A DNA stretch of 64,000 bases, from contig JAMJTW010000028.1 in assembly GCA_024281175.1 (NCBI GenBank), positions 1 through 64,000 of the forward strand, read 5' to 3'. This document shows, one piece after another, positions 35,990 through 45,667 of this stretch; the stretch's first letter is position 1, and every line of letters starts with the position of its first letter. The DNA comes from Candidatus Thiovulum imperiosus. Its GTDB lineage: Bacteria; Campylobacterota; Campylobacteria; Campylobacterales; Thiovulaceae. A program made the translations under genes and the position numbers. The notes under the pieces were generated by a model. It searched no databases. It had not been told where the DNA came from and saw nothing but the letters and a program-made list of their open reading frames with translations.

Positions 35990-36199
35990 ATGTCTTATAT
36001 GAAATCAATTTTTATGTTTTATATAGATGGCTTTAGAAATATGAAATTGGGTAGAACTCTCTGGAAAATTATTTTGTTGAAGTTAGCAATAATTCTTCTC
36101 TTTTTAAACTACTTTATTTATGACAAATCTATAAAGTCTGAATATAAAAGTGAAAAGGAAAAATCTGAATTTGTTTATAACAATCTTGTTAAAGAGTAG
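35990..36199 (+). CDS. DUF4492 small membrane protein, cytochrome bd-associated
   Basis: 69 residues with one membrane helix (about 22-42) and a charged tail. MKSIFMFYIDGFRNMKLGRTLWKII matches the start of DUF4492 proteins, which are usually encoded next to cydA in Bacteroidetes and Campylobacterota. Here it is divergent from cydA. Ribosome site AAAGGA lies 5 bp before the ATG and belongs to the right target duplicate of the mobile element. A role in assembly of the bd oxidase is inferred from location only. Confidence 0.85.
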   Translation: MSYMKSIFMFYIDGFRNMKLGRTLWKIILLKLAIILLFLNYFIYDKSIKSEYKSEKEKSEFVYNNLVKE

Positions 36200-36222
36200 A
36201 AAGAAGAGTCCAAGAGACTCCT

Positions 36223-37611
36223 CTATATCTTTTCCCAAAGAGTTCCTGAAGCTGTATCCATAATTTGAATACTCATCTTTCCCAACTTTTCTCGAACCTC
36301 ATCAGCTTTCTGAAATTTTTTCTCTTTTTTTGCTTCACTTCTAATAGAGATGAGTTTCTCAATTTCTATCTTCTCATTTTCAGAAACACCAAATTGGAAA
36401 TATTGGAAAGCATCACTACCTCCAATTCCAAGAGTGGAATTTAGAAACTCTATATTTCCTAAAATCTCTCTTTTTTCAACTTTTGAGACTTTTCCAGAGT
36501 CCAACTTCTCATTTGTCTCAGAAACAAATTTGTCCAAAACTGAGAATGCTATGGAAGTATTTAAATCATCTTGAAGTGCATTTAAAATCTCTTCTCGGAA
36601 TTTAGGATTTGCCTCTCCAACTTTTCCACCATAAACCCTCTTTTTAATTCGATACAACTTGTCAAGTCTCTTTTTAGAATTCAAAAGTTCTGTGTCTGAA
36701 AAGTCGAAATCTTGTCGATAGTTAGTTGAGAGAAGATAGAAACGGATAACTTCACCAGAGTAGAGTTTTAGAACATCTTTTAGAAAGAAGCTATTTCCAA
36801 GAGACTTACTCATCTTTTCACCATCAATTTTGACAAAACCGTTATGCATCCAATATTTAGCCAACTCTTTTCCAGTAGAACAGCGACTTTGAGAAGCCTC
36901 ATTTTCATGGTGTGGAAAAAGCAGGTCTGCACCTCCACCGTGAATGTCGATGGAATAATCTCCACTTTTATAAGCTAAATGTTCATCAACCATTGCTGAA
37001 CACTCAATATGCCAACCTGGACGACCGACAAATCTCTTTCCAAACCTTACACCATCTTTTGCACTTTTCCAGAGAATAAAATCCGTAGGGTTTCTCTTTT
37101 CTACAACTTCTCCAATTCGACTTTCTGTATCCTCCTGTTTTCTATTAGAGAGTGAAAGGTACTTAGAGTCTTTACTTGTGTCAAAATAGATGTCGCCCGA
37201 TGAGGTTTGATAAGCGAAGCCATCTTCTAAAAGTTTTAAAACCATTTTCTCCATAGCTTCAATATTTTCAGTAGCTTTTGGTTCTAAGTCTGGAGTTAAA
37301 ACATTTAGAGCTTTCATATCAGAGTTGTAAGAGGAGATATATCGAGAAGTGATAGTTTCTAAATCTTCTCCACTTTTTGCCATTTTGTCTAAAATCTTAT
37401 CATCTACATCTGTAAAATTTCTTCCAAATGTAACAGAGTATCCAGACTCTTGTAAAACTCTTCTTAGCAAGTCGAAACTTACAGCACTTCGAGCGTGTCC
37501 AAGATGAGCATCATCATAAACTGTTGGGCCACAAACATAGATTTTTACACTGTTTCCAGAAATTGGGGAAAAAGGGAGTTTATCCCTTTTAACTGAGTCG
37601 AAAATTTTCAT
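36223..37611 (-). CDS. cysS: Cysteinyl-tRNA synthetase
   Basis: Class I synthetase charging tRNA-Cys, 462 residues from the ATG at 37611 (a TTG one codon earlier is less likely). CGPTVYDDAHLGHARSAVSFD contains the HIGH-type motif and a zinc Cys. GWHIECSAM and HGGGADLLFPHHENE hold further zinc ligands, and KMSKSLGN is the KMSKS loop. Its ATG overlaps the TGA of the upstream lipoprotein gene by one base. Normal length, no oddities. Confidence 0.97.
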   Translation of the reverse strand: MKIFDSVKRDKLPFSPISGNSVKIYVCGPTVYDDAHLGHARSAVSFDLLRRVLQESGYSVTFGRNFTDVDDKILDKMAKSGEDLETITSRYISSYNSDMKALNVLTPDLEPKATENIEAMEKMVLKLLEDGFAYQTSSGDIYFDTSKDSKYLSLSNRKQEDTESRIGEVVEKRNPTDFILWKSAKDGVRFGKRFVGRPGWHIECSAMVDEHLAYKSGDYSIDIHGGGADLLFPHHENEASQSRCSTGKELAKYWMHNGFVKIDGEKMSKSLGNSFFLKDVLKLYSGEVIRFYLLSTNYRQDFDFSDTELLNSKKRLDKLYRIKKRVYGGKVGEANPKFREEILNALQDDLNTSIAFSVLDKFVSETNEKLDSGKVSKVEKREILGNIEFLNSTLGIGGSDAFQYFQFGVSENEKIEIEKLISIRSEAKKEKKFQKADEVREKLGKMSIQIMDTASGTLWEKI

Positions 37612-39068
37612 CAATCTTCAGAGATATTTAAACCAGCTTTTGTGATGTTACTACTCATTTGAGTACCATCTAACGCCTCCACCTCTTTTCGAATTAAAAG
37701 TTCACAACTTGTATCAAAATCAGCTGGATAGTCTGCCCAAGTTCTATCAGCTACAAAGTTGAAAACTCTAACTTCAGCACTAGAAAAGCTGTATGAGATA
37801 TATCCCATAACAAAATTCCCTTCACACTGAAGAATTACAGAACTCTCATTTACAGTTGTTGGGTTCATCGGTTCTGAGAAAGTGAAAGGAATTGAGTTAT
37901 CGTTTGGAGTTCCAACTGTTACAGTCAATGTTTGGTCAGGTTCTCCATAAGAGCAGACAGTCGTTACAATTTCGGCTCCGTCAGTACCACTATCATAAGT
38001 TCCATTCTCATTTGTATCCATAAAACTGTGAATTCGAAGTCCACCATATCGACATAAATCTCCAGCATCAATCTCTTCAACTACTGTTGTTTCTCTATCT
38101 GGAATTTCTGGAAGTTGGACTGTTGGTGCTGACTCATTTAAATCTCCAGCTTTACTTGAAGAGAGGTAGAGTCCTCCATTAGAAGAGACTTTAATATCCA
38201 TCTGTACATCTGAAACACTCTTTCCATTACAGATAGAGTAACTTGTATCATTTGGTTCATCTATAATGTACATTCCACCAACACCCTCACAATGAGTCTG
38301 ATTACCCTCTAAAATTTTTATCACACTTACAGAAGTTCCATCACAAACAGTATGATTTACATCATCAACATCTATGATAGTTACACAACCTGTACCATTT
38401 AAATCAGCATCATAAACTTCTGGAGATTGCCCATGTTTGATTGTTACACTTTCAGCATTTGCATCACCATTTACAATTGTAAGAGTTGCACCCTCTTTAT
38501 TCTCTTGAAAATCTATATATAGATTTCTACTACCACAAAGAGCTGTAAATTTCTGAACCTCATCGATATCAAGTTCACCATCACTATCTATATCTTTCCC
38601 AACAGAGAGAACTACTCCACCATAAAGAGTACCATTCTCTTCTGAAATATCGAAACCACAAGTTTGGTAAAGAATAGTTTCAAACTCAACTTGCTTAACA
38701 GCACCAAACTCTTCTAAAGCTATCTGACCAACAAGTGTATCAATACCATCATCTCCATCAAGACCATCAGTACCGTTACATATAGCCTGAGTTGCATTTT
38801 TATCAACTTCATCATACTCATATTTAACTGATAAAAATTTGTCTCCATTTTTATCATATCCCGTTACAATTGCGTAACCACCATCTCTACCACACTCATT
38901 GTAGATAAAGTCTGAAGCGTTGAAATCTGTAAACTTACTAGCACGGTCACTTGATACAAGTGCTGTCATCGGAGTTCCATAAGAACCTGTTGTGATATTT
39001 GTTGTTGCATCTTCTTGACAACCAACAAAGAGTAGAGCTAAAAGCAAAATAGCAATAGAACTTTTCAT
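37611..39068 (-). CDS. Large surface lipoprotein with repeated Cys-(Asn/Asp)-Gly modules
   Basis: 485 residues. The lipobox FVGC gives a mature Cys17. The body has several short modules ending in a hydrophobic stretch and Cys-Asn/Asp-Gly (QAICNGTDG, HTVCDGTSV, YSICNGKSV). A collagen-like GTDGLDGDDGID stretch and Ca-binding-looking DIDSDGELDIDE and DTNENGTYDSGTDG segments also occur. The C-terminal 110 residues resemble an Ig-like (Big_5/SbsA) domain with IPFTFSEPMNPTTV. It is probably exposed on the cell surface. It is joined to cysS by a one-base overlap, with no functional link. Confidence 0.7.
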   Translation of the reverse strand: MKSSIAILLLALLFVGCQEDATTNITTGSYGTPMTALVSSDRASKFTDFNASDFIYNECGRDGGYAIVTGYDKNGDKFLSVKYEYDEVDKNATQAICNGTDGLDGDDGIDTLVGQIALEEFGAVKQVEFETILYQTCGFDISEENGTLYGGVVLSVGKDIDSDGELDIDEVQKFTALCGSRNLYIDFQENKEGATLTIVNGDANAESVTIKHGQSPEVYDADLNGTGCVTIIDVDDVNHTVCDGTSVSVIKILEGNQTHCEGVGGMYIIDEPNDTSYSICNGKSVSDVQMDIKVSSNGGLYLSSSKAGDLNESAPTVQLPEIPDRETTVVEEIDAGDLCRYGGLRIHSFMDTNENGTYDSGTDGAEIVTTVCSYGEPDQTLTVTVGTPNDNSIPFTFSEPMNPTTVNESSVILQCEGNFVMGYISYSFSSAEVRVFNFVADRTWADYPADFDTSCELLIRKEVEALDGTQMSSNITKAGLNISED

Positions 39069-39106
39069 AATAAATCTCCTATTAAGTTTCGAAAAAATCG
39101 GTTTAT

Positions 39107-39637
39107 TTAAACTCTTTTTGAAATAGAATTTACTATTTCAGAAACAGTTTTATTTAAGTTTGTGGGAATAACTTCTAGTCTTAGGTTTGACTGGGAGAGA
39201 TATATCTCTTTTCGACTCTCATATATCTCTCTAGCTCTTTTTAAGTCTTGAAGAAGAGGTCTCTTCTCCAACTCATCTGGATATTTCGATATTTCTGAAA
39301 GCATAATATCAAAATCGATATCAAGATAGATAACAAAACCCAACTCTTTCAAATTTGAAACAGCAGTTGGAAAACCACCTCCAAGTGAAATTACAGAATT
39401 TGAAATTGAACTCTTTATCTGTTCTCCAAACTCTACTTCTAAATTTCTAAAGTAAGATTCTCCATCAGATTTGAAAATATCGAGAATCTTACGATTTTCT
39501 CGAGATTCTAAAATCAAATCGGAATCTAAAAAAAGTTTGCCTGTTTTTTTAGAAACAGCTCTACCAATTTGACTTTTTCCAGAACCCATAAAACCTATGA
39601 ATAGAATGTTTTTATCGCTGTGTACACTCAATTTCAT
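39107..39637 (-). CDS. aroK: Shikimate kinase
   Basis: Phosphorylates shikimate in chorismate synthesis, 176 residues from the ATG at 39637, which follows GAGGG. The P-loop is GFMGSGKSQIGRA, FLDSDLILE is the Mg/shikimate acid pair, ESYFRNLE is the shikimate-binding Arg region and SLGGGFP is the Walker B-like glycine motif. The start lies inside the 3' end of the AMIN-domain gene, a 26-bp overlap. Chorismate from this pathway feeds trpE nearby. Confidence 0.95.
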   Translation of the reverse strand: MKLSVHSDKNILFIGFMGSGKSQIGRAVSKKTGKLFLDSDLILESRENRKILDIFKSDGESYFRNLEVEFGEQIKSSISNSVISLGGGFPTAVSNLKELGFVIYLDIDFDIMLSEISKYPDELEKRPLLQDLKRAREIYESRKEIYLSQSNLRLEVIPTNLNKTVSEIVNSISKRV

Positions 39638-40529
39638 AACCCTCTTTAATTCTAGTAAGTTTATATCGATATCCATCTTCAATATAGATTGTAATTCGAT
39701 ATGAGTCACTACCGTTTGAAGAGAGTTTCATCTCTTTAAAAATTCCTTGTTCAATTTTGAAAGTTTGGTTAGGCAGAGTAACTTCTCTGAAAAAATCGAT
39801 AATAATTCGATTTGGACGAACTAACATAAAGTGTCTCTTTTTACTATCTTCAGTTTTGATAACAACTCTATCTTGACCTGGAAGAAATTCAAAATTTGAT
39901 ATCTCTGGAGTTCCAATTTTTATATTTGTTTTGGTATCTATTGGAATATCATTTTTCTTCTTTTTCTCTTCTTTAACTGTATTACTTCCCCAGTTTACAC
40001 CACCACCTCGATTGTTCCAGTCCCAACCACTGTTCTGTTTTTTTGTTTCAACTTGGTGAGTGATGGCCACCTCTTTTTCAGGAACTTTCTCTAAAGTTTT
40101 CTCTTCAACCTCTTTTTTTTCCTCTTTTTTTGTATAGACAATTCTGTCATCGATAGTCTGTTTAACTCTCTTTTTGATGATTTTTGTAACTATACTTTTC
40201 CCTTTAGGTTTTTTCGGTTTTATAACTTTAGGAATATCAGAGTTGTAGAGTAGAGTGAATTTCTTTTTCCAATCTACACTCTTGTCCACAGGAACTTTTT
40301 TTCTTGAGATAGAACCATCAATATTTTGATAAACAACTTCTATGGACTCAATAATTCTTGCTGTTTCAGGTAAATTGAACTGCTCTTTTTTAAATTGTGC
40401 TGGAGGTTGAATATAGTTATTTGCGATTGGTATATCTTGTGCATTGGGAACAGCACTAAAAGGGTTGCTTCTTCCAAAAAGAGATAGAGAAGTTGCAAAA
40501 ATTAGAAGTAAGATTTTAGTACTCTTCAT
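39612..40529 (-). CDS. AMIN-domain periplasmic protein
   Basis: 305 residues with a signal peptide (about 1-20), a long charged linker rich in Lys, Glu and Pro (about 90-200) with a GWDWNNRGGGVNWG patch, and a C-terminal AMIN domain (about 205-305; PNRIIIDFFREV, ITIYIEDGYRYKL). AMIN domains target amidases and secretins to septal peptidoglycan. No amidase domain is present. It overlaps the FtsB-like gene by 14 bp and aroK by 26 bp. This trio is a usual Campylobacterota arrangement and points to a role in cell division. Confidence 0.85.
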   Translation of the reverse strand: MKSTKILLLIFATSLSLFGRSNPFSAVPNAQDIPIANNYIQPPAQFKKEQFNLPETARIIESIEVVYQNIDGSISRKKVPVDKSVDWKKKFTLLYNSDIPKVIKPKKPKGKSIVTKIIKKRVKQTIDDRIVYTKKEEKKEVEEKTLEKVPEKEVAITHQVETKKQNSGWDWNNRGGGVNWGSNTVKEEKKKKNDIPIDTKTNIKIGTPEISNFEFLPGQDRVVIKTEDSKKRHFMLVRPNRIIIDFFREVTLPNQTFKIEQGIFKEMKLSSNGSDSYRITIYIEDGYRYKLTRIKEGYEIECTQR

Positions 40530-40818
40530 TTCCAACTTCCCCTCTTGTAACTTTTAAATTGAAGTAACTTTTTTGAAGTCTCTCATTGCTTTTCTGAAGT
40601 TCAGATATCTCTCTTTCTAACTCCCTCTTCTCCATCTCTAACTCCTTAACAAGTGAATATGAATTTGTTCCAAAAAGAATGGTGTATCCATACCAAGTAG
40701 AAAGTGATACAAAAACTGCTACAGCTAATAGTTGTGCAAGTGTCCATTCAGACATAACTTTCCGACTGTTCTCTTGAACTTTTTTGTCTATCTCCTTATA
40801 TACATCTTCTATCTGCAA
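40516..40818 (-). CDS. FtsB/DivIC-like septum formation protein
   Basis: 100 residues: a cytoplasmic N-terminus, one membrane helix (about 27-48) and a periplasmic leucine-zipper coiled coil (about 55-90). This architecture matches FtsB/DivIC proteins, which join FtsL and FtsQ in the divisome. The start is a TTG; the nearby ATG is out of frame and stops soon. It is the first gene of the ftsB-AMIN-aroK run. Confidence 0.8.
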   Translation of the reverse strand: MQIEDVYKEIDKKVQENSRKVMSEWTLAQLLAVAVFVSLSTWYGYTILFGTNSYSLVKELEMEKRELEREISELQKSNERLQKSYFNLKVTRGEVGNEEY

Positions 40819-40870
40819 TGGTCATTCTCTTCTTTTGTGGAATATAATTTAAATTGTAACATATAGGAGA

Positions 40871-42232
40871 CTATATCGATTTTTCCAAATCTGAAAGAGA
40901 GGATAGAAGAGCATTCATCTTATTTTTAACTTCCAGAAGTTCTAACTCCTCTTTGCTATCAGCAACAACTCCAGCACCAGATTGAAGATAAACTTTACCC
41001 TCTTTAAAAAGTGCCGTTCGAATTGTGATTGCACTATCCATATTTCCATCAAATCCGAAATATCCAATAACACCACTGTAAAAATTTCGCTTTATCTTCT
41101 CATATTCAGAGATGAGTTCCATTGCTCTAATTTTGGGAGCTCCAGTCATTGTTCCAGCAGTAAAAGATGCTTTGAGTAAATCAAACATATCATACTGCTC
41201 ATCTATTTCAGCTCTGATATCTGAAACCATGTGCATAACATGAGAATATTTCTCAACTCGAAACATATTTGGAACTTTTACTGTACCACTCTTTGCAACT
41301 CGACCAACATCATTTCTTCCTAAATCAACTAACATAAGATGTTCAGCTCTCTCTTTTGGGTCATTCAACATCTCCTCTTCCAACTCTCTATCTCTTTTGG
41401 AGTTTTTACCTCTTTTTCGAGTTCCAGCAATTGGTCGAAGTAGTATTTCACCATCAACAAGATTTACCATAACTTCAGGAGAACTTCCAACTATTTGAAA
41501 ATCTTTATAGTTCATATAGAACATATAGGGAGATGGATTTTTAGAGCGAAGAACTCTATAAAATGAGAATGGGTCTATTTCGGAATACTCTTTTGTGTAG
41601 CGATTTGAGATGAGGATTTGGAACACATCACCACTTCGTATCATCTTTTTAGACTCTTTTACAAGATTTGCAAACTCCTCTTTAGAGTATCTAAACTTTC
41701 CCTCTACACTCACAACTGCTTTCTGAAGAGGAAGATATTTGGTGTCTGAATTTAAGAGTTCTCTAATTGCTCCAAACTTCTCATTACTCTCTGAAATTAG
41801 AAATATTCTACTCTGTTTATGAGAGTAAGCTATTGTGATTTTTGGGCTGATGAGGTCCAAATCTGGAATTTCTATCTCATCTTCTAACTTATCTATATAT
41901 CTCTTTAAAGTTGGTTCAAAAAGTGGAATTGCATCATATCCGATATATCCGATAAAACCGTCAATAAATGGAACTCCCAACTCTTCTCTCTTCTTTTTAT
42001 AGAACTCCTTATCTAACTTAGCATACCTACTTTTCAAAACTTCAAAAGGATTTCCAGCATCTCCATTGCGATAAGTAATTCTCTCTTTCGCTCCAACTAT
42101 TATAAAACTGAAATCTCCACTTTCGGCACTCTCAAAAAGAAAAGATACCTCATCAGAATATTTTGAAGAGATTTTTGAATAAATTTCTACTGGGGTTATC
42201 TGGTCTAAAATAAAATCTATTGAATAAAGCAT
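40871..42232 (-). CDS. trpE: Anthranilate synthase component I
   Basis: Chorismate-using enzyme of tryptophan synthesis, 453 residues. The chorismate-binding domain contains PIAGTRKRG, DPKERAEHLMLVDLGRND, AGTMTGAPKIRAME and GVIGYFGFDGNMDSAITIRT. The early FLFESAE corresponds to the LLES tryptophan-feedback motif, which favours TrpE over PabB. The glutamine amidotransferase partner (trpG) is not in the window. It lies 13 bp downstream of the exonuclease-RNase H gene on the same strand. Confidence 0.88.
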   Translation of the reverse strand: MLYSIDFILDQITPVEIYSKISSKYSDEVSFLFESAESGDFSFIIVGAKERITYRNGDAGNPFEVLKSRYAKLDKEFYKKKREELGVPFIDGFIGYIGYDAIPLFEPTLKRYIDKLEDEIEIPDLDLISPKITIAYSHKQSRIFLISESNEKFGAIRELLNSDTKYLPLQKAVVSVEGKFRYSKEEFANLVKESKKMIRSGDVFQILISNRYTKEYSEIDPFSFYRVLRSKNPSPYMFYMNYKDFQIVGSSPEVMVNLVDGEILLRPIAGTRKRGKNSKRDRELEEEMLNDPKERAEHLMLVDLGRNDVGRVAKSGTVKVPNMFRVEKYSHVMHMVSDIRAEIDEQYDMFDLLKASFTAGTMTGAPKIRAMELISEYEKIKRNFYSGVIGYFGFDGNMDSAITIRTALFKEGKVYLQSGAGVVADSKEELELLEVKNKMNALLSSLSDLEKSI

Positions 42233-42245
42233 ATTTCTCTTTTAT

Positions 42246-43244
42246 TTAAATATTACCAGATTTTTCAGCACCGATTTTTGAAAGAGAATCTGCCAAACTG
42301 TTTTTCTCTCTTTTTATCCAAATCAGCTCTGAATTTGGAATCTGGCTCAAAAACTCTTTTGCTCTTTTCTGAAATGGCTTTAAATGTTCTGCTTTAATTT
42401 TCCACTCTCCATTTACCTGCTTCACTACCAGACTTGAATCTCCAAAAACTCTTAATTTCTGAACTCCACTTTTGACAGCCGTTTCTAAAAGATAGATAAG
42501 TGCCATATATTCAGCTTCATTGTTTGTTCCAACTCCAATATACTCACCTCTCTTATGAACAACTCTACCATCACCTTCTGCAATAGCGAAGCCAACTCCC
42601 ATATCTCCGGGATTTCCAAGAGAAGCTCCATCAAAAAAGCCGTAATACTGCTTATCTTCTAAATCTATTTCTTCTATCTCTATACTTTTCAATTTCTTTT
42701 TTCTCCTATTCCAACTCATTATCTTTTCCACATCTAAAATATCTTCTGGTAAATCTTCTACAATTTTTGAAAATATCTTATATGAGAGTAGAGCATCTTG
42801 ATATCCTCGATGTTTCTCTTTAACTTCAAAACCGAAAAAATCTGATATAGATTTTAAATTGTATTTCTCAAGTAGAAAACTCTTTTGAGCCAGTTTGAAT
42901 GTACATATTTTCAAGTTTTCTACATCGGGAAATTCGTTCTCTAAAGTTCTAATATCATTATTGATATCATGAGCTACAAGAACTGTATCCTCAATAAATA
43001 TGTGAAATTGCAGTAAAACCTCATCTCGCTTTTCTCCACATTTCAACTCATTTTCAGTAATACCTGTAAGTTCTGTAACAATTGGGTCAAGAGGTTTATC
43101 ACATCTAATTACTTTATCAAACTCTTCAATCACTCTACCATTCTGAATTTTAATTGCACCAATTTCGATTATATAAGTACTCTTTTCATAAGTGTTCCAT
43201 TCTAAATCGAAAATTGTAAAAACAACATCTTTAAACCGTTTCAA
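42246..43244 (-). CDS. DnaQ-like 3'-5' exonuclease fused to RNase HI
   Basis: 332 residues with two catalytic domains. Residues 7-165 are a DEDDh exonuclease: Asp13 and Glu15 in FDLEWN, the Asp in HDINND, and HRGYQD near the end. Residues about 195-328 are RNase HI: FFDGASLGNPG, NNEAEYMALI, FGDSSLVVKQVNGEW and NSLADSLSK supply the four acidic residues. Both active sites look intact. It would trim DNA ends and remove RNA from hybrids in replication or repair. It sits 2 bp from def. Confidence 0.9.
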   Translation of the reverse strand: MKRFKDVVFTIFDLEWNTYEKSTYIIEIGAIKIQNGRVIEEFDKVIRCDKPLDPIVTELTGITENELKCGEKRDEVLLQFHIFIEDTVLVAHDINNDIRTLENEFPDVENLKICTFKLAQKSFLLEKYNLKSISDFFGFEVKEKHRGYQDALLSYKIFSKIVEDLPEDILDVEKIMSWNRRKKKLKSIEIEEIDLEDKQYYGFFDGASLGNPGDMGVGFAIAEGDGRVVHKRGEYIGVGTNNEAEYMALIYLLETAVKSGVQKLRVFGDSSLVVKQVNGEWKIKAEHLKPFQKRAKEFLSQIPNSELIWIKREKNSLADSLSKIGAEKSGNI

Positions 43245-43246
43245 CT

Positions 43247-43753
43247 CTAATTTTCTCTACCTCTCCTTTTCCACTCTTTTTCAAACTTCTTTCTCTTCAT
43301 ATAACTCACTCTCTCTACAAAAAGTTTTCCGTTTAAGTGGTCAAGTTCATGTTGAAACGCAACAGCATTTAAACCGTGCAAAGTACTATTCTGCTCCTCT
43401 CCATACCTATTTTGATAAGAGACATTTATCGTTTCTGCTCTATCCACCTTCTCAAAATATGATGGAATACTTAAACACCCCTCTTCATAACTTAAAACTC
43501 CACTTTCAGCTAATATCTTTGGGTTTATAAACTCTGTAAGAGTTGGCTCTGTATCTTCTCCATTCTGTATATAAGTTATAAATACCCGTTTTGGAACTCC
43601 AATTTGTATACCAGCTAAACCAATACCTTCTCTACTATTCATCGTATCAAACATATTATCTAATAGAGTATGAAGTTTTTCATCAAACTTTTCAACTTCT
43701 TTACTCTTCCCTTTGAGTCTTTTATCTGGATGTGTAACAATCTCTAAAATCAA
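43247..43753 (-). CDS. def: Peptide deformylase
   Basis: Removes the formyl group from nascent proteins. It has 168 residues and all three motifs: GIGLAGIQIG, EGCLSIP with the metal Cys, and QHELDHLNG with the HExxH histidines. It is upstream of the exonuclease gene with a 2-bp gap and probably heads the def-exo-trpE run. The folD and purU products in this window act on the same formyl-folate pool, although not as an operon. Confidence 0.97.
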   Translation of the reverse strand: MILEIVTHPDKRLKGKSKEVEKFDEKLHTLLDNMFDTMNSREGIGLAGIQIGVPKRVFITYIQNGEDTEPTLTEFINPKILAESGVLSYEEGCLSIPSYFEKVDRAETINVSYQNRYGEEQNSTLHGLNAVAFQHELDHLNGKLFVERVSYMKRKKFEKEWKRRGREN

Positions 43754-43830
43754 AACTTATCTCCAAAATTATTTTGTGAAAGGTCTAATTTTACAATTTT
43801 TGGAAACTAAAAAAGAGAGAAGTGAATTTG

Positions 43831-43856
43831 AAGAGTCTCTAATTTTGAAGACTCTT
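43831..43856 (-). terminator. Hairpin downstream of lepA
   Basis: AAGAGTCT and AGACTCTT form an 8-bp stem with a 10-nt loop, 20 bp after the lepA stop. The U-run is weak on the lepA strand. The same stem sequence is used after the ZnuD-like gene and in the core of the type-2 mobile element. Confidence 0.5.
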
Positions 43857-43876
43857 TGTATCTAATTTTATTGGAC

Positions 43877-45667
43877 TTACTCTCCACCACTTCCAATTTT
43901 CAGAACACTTAAAAATGCCTCTTGAGGAAGTTCAACTTTTCCAATAGCTTTCATTCGCTTTTTACCCTCTTTCTGCTTTTCAAGAAGTTTTCTTTTTCGG
44001 GTAATATCTCCACCGTAACACTTTGCAGTAACATTTTTTCCCATCGATTTCACAGTTTCCCGTGCAATGATTTTATTTCCAACTGTTGCCTGAATTGCCA
44101 CTTCAAAAAGTTGTCTTGGAACTATCTCTTTCATATGTTTTACTAAAGCTCGACCTCGTCTTTCTGCATGGTCTCTTGGAACAATTAGAGATAGAGCATC
44201 AACAACATCTCCAGCAACCAAGATGTCCATTTTTACTAAATCTCCGACTCGATACTCTATCGGTTCGTAATCGAAACTTGCATACCCTTTTGTAGAACTT
44301 TTCAGAACATCATAGAAATCCAAGATGATTTCGTTCATTGGAAGTGAGTATTCTAAAAGCACTCGCTCTTCATTTATATAATCCATCTTCTCTTGAACAC
44401 CTCGACGATTTGTCATAAGAGTTATGACATTTCCAAGAAACTCTGTTGGAGTTAGAATTGTTGCTTTTACATAAGGCTCTTCAATAGAGTCTATCTTTTG
44501 AACAGGTGGAAATTCACTTGGATTTTCAATTTGGATACTTTCACCATCAGTCATATTTATAGTGTAGACAACAGAAGGAGCAGTGGCGATAAGGTCTAAT
44601 TTGAATTCTCTCTCCAATCTCTCCTTAATTACCTCCATGTGCAACATTCCTAAGAAACCTGTTCGGAAACCGAAACCTAAAGCGATAGAGGTTTCAGGTT
44701 CATAAGAGAGTGAAGAGTCATTTAATTTCAGCTTTTCAAGAGCATCTCTTAAATCCTCAAATCGGTCTGTCTCAATTGGATAAAGACCTGCGAAAACAAA
44801 AGGTTTAGCTGGTTTGAAATCAGAAACTGGATTTGGAGCAGGAAATTTAGCGTCTGTAATTGTATCTCCAACATGGATAGTTGAAAGTGTTTTTACTCCA
44901 AGAACAACTATTCCAATCTCTCCCGCAGAAATCTTCTCTGTTTCAAGTTTTCGTTTTGGGTGTGGATAGTGTAGAGAGAGAACTTTATGTTCCTCTTTAG
45001 AACTCATAAGTTTTACAGTCTGTCCAACTTCTATTTTGCCATCAAAAACTCGAACAAGAGCTAAAGCACCAAGATAGTTATCAAACCAAGAGTCGTAAAT
45101 CAGAGCTTTCGTTTCCCCCTCTGGATTTCCCTCTGGAGCTGGAACAGTTTCAACTATTCTTTCTAAAAGTTCTGAAATTCCAATTCCACTCTTTGCACTA
45201 ACTTGTAGAGCATCTGTGCAATCGATACCTATTGTATTTTCAACTTCTTCAGCAACTCGGTCTGGGTCAGCAGCGGGTAAATCTATCTTATTTAAAACTG
45301 GAATTAGTTCTAAGTCGTTATCAAGAGCAATATAGACATTTGCAATTGTTTGAGCTTCAACACCTTGAGAAGCATCTACAACAAGTAAAGCTCCCTCACT
45401 AGAAGCAAGAGATTTGCTAACTTCATAACTAAAATCAACATGTCCTGGAGTGTCGATGAGGTTCAAAATGTAGTCTCCATACTGAAGTCTTACACTTTGT
45501 GCCTTAATTGTGATACCTCGCTCCTGCTCAATATCCATTGTATCCATCATCTGCTTTGAAAGTTCTCTCTCTTCAACTGCGCCACACTCTTGAATAAGTC
45601 GGTCAGCAAGAGTAGACTTTCCATGGTCAATATGAGCAATTATGGAGAAATTTCTTATATTTTTCAT
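43877..45667 (-). CDS. lepA: Elongation factor 4 (LepA)
   Basis: Ribosome-associated GTPase, 596 residues, normal length. G1 is [15 protein letters not shown]2 lies at [10 protein letters not shown]3 is DTPGHVDF, G4 is NKIDLP and G5 lies near SAKSG. The C-terminal GYASFDYE and [22 protein letters not shown] are specific to LepA. Monocistronic, with a hairpin after its stop. Confidence 0.98.
   Translation of the reverse strand: MKNIRNFSIIAHIDHGKSTLADRLIQECGAVEERELSKQMMDTMDIEQERGITIKAQSVRLQYGDYILNLIDTPGHVDFSYEVSKSLASSEGALLVVDASQGVEAQTIANVYIALDNDLELIPVLNKIDLPAADPDRVAEEVENTIGIDCTDALQVSAKSGIGISELLERIVETVPAPEGNPEGETKALIYDSWFDNYLGALALVRVFDGKIEVGQTVKLMSSKEEHKVLSLHYPHPKRKLETEKISAGEIGIVVLGVKTLSTIHVGDTITDAKFPAPNPVSDFKPAKPFVFAGLYPIETDRFEDLRDALEKLKLNDSSLSYEPETSIALGFGFRTGFLGMLHMEVIKERLEREFKLDLIATAPSVVYTINMTDGESIQIENPSEFPPVQKIDSIEEPYVKATILTPTEFLGNVITLMTNRRGVQEKMDYINEERVLLEYSLPMNEIILDFYDVLKSSTKGYASFDYEPIEYRVGDLVKMDILVAGDVVDALSLIVPRDHAERRGRALVKHMKEIVPRQLFEVAIQATVGNKIIARETVKSMGKNVTAKCYGGDITRKRKLLEKQKEGKKRMKAIGKVELPQEAFLSVLKIGSGGE

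Noticed and set aside
36205-36220. Terminator between DUF4492 and cysS
   Set aside because: The stem is only 5 bp (GAGTC/GACTC) with an unpaired extension; too weak to list.
39107-39709. Longer aroK frame starting at 39709
   Set aside because: The extra N-terminus overlaps the AMIN gene and precedes the P-loop by too much. The ATG at 39637 has a ribosome site.
40871-42232. PabB instead of TrpE
   Set aside because: The FLFES feedback-type motif and PIAGTRKRG fit TrpE better, although without trpG beside it the case is not absolute.
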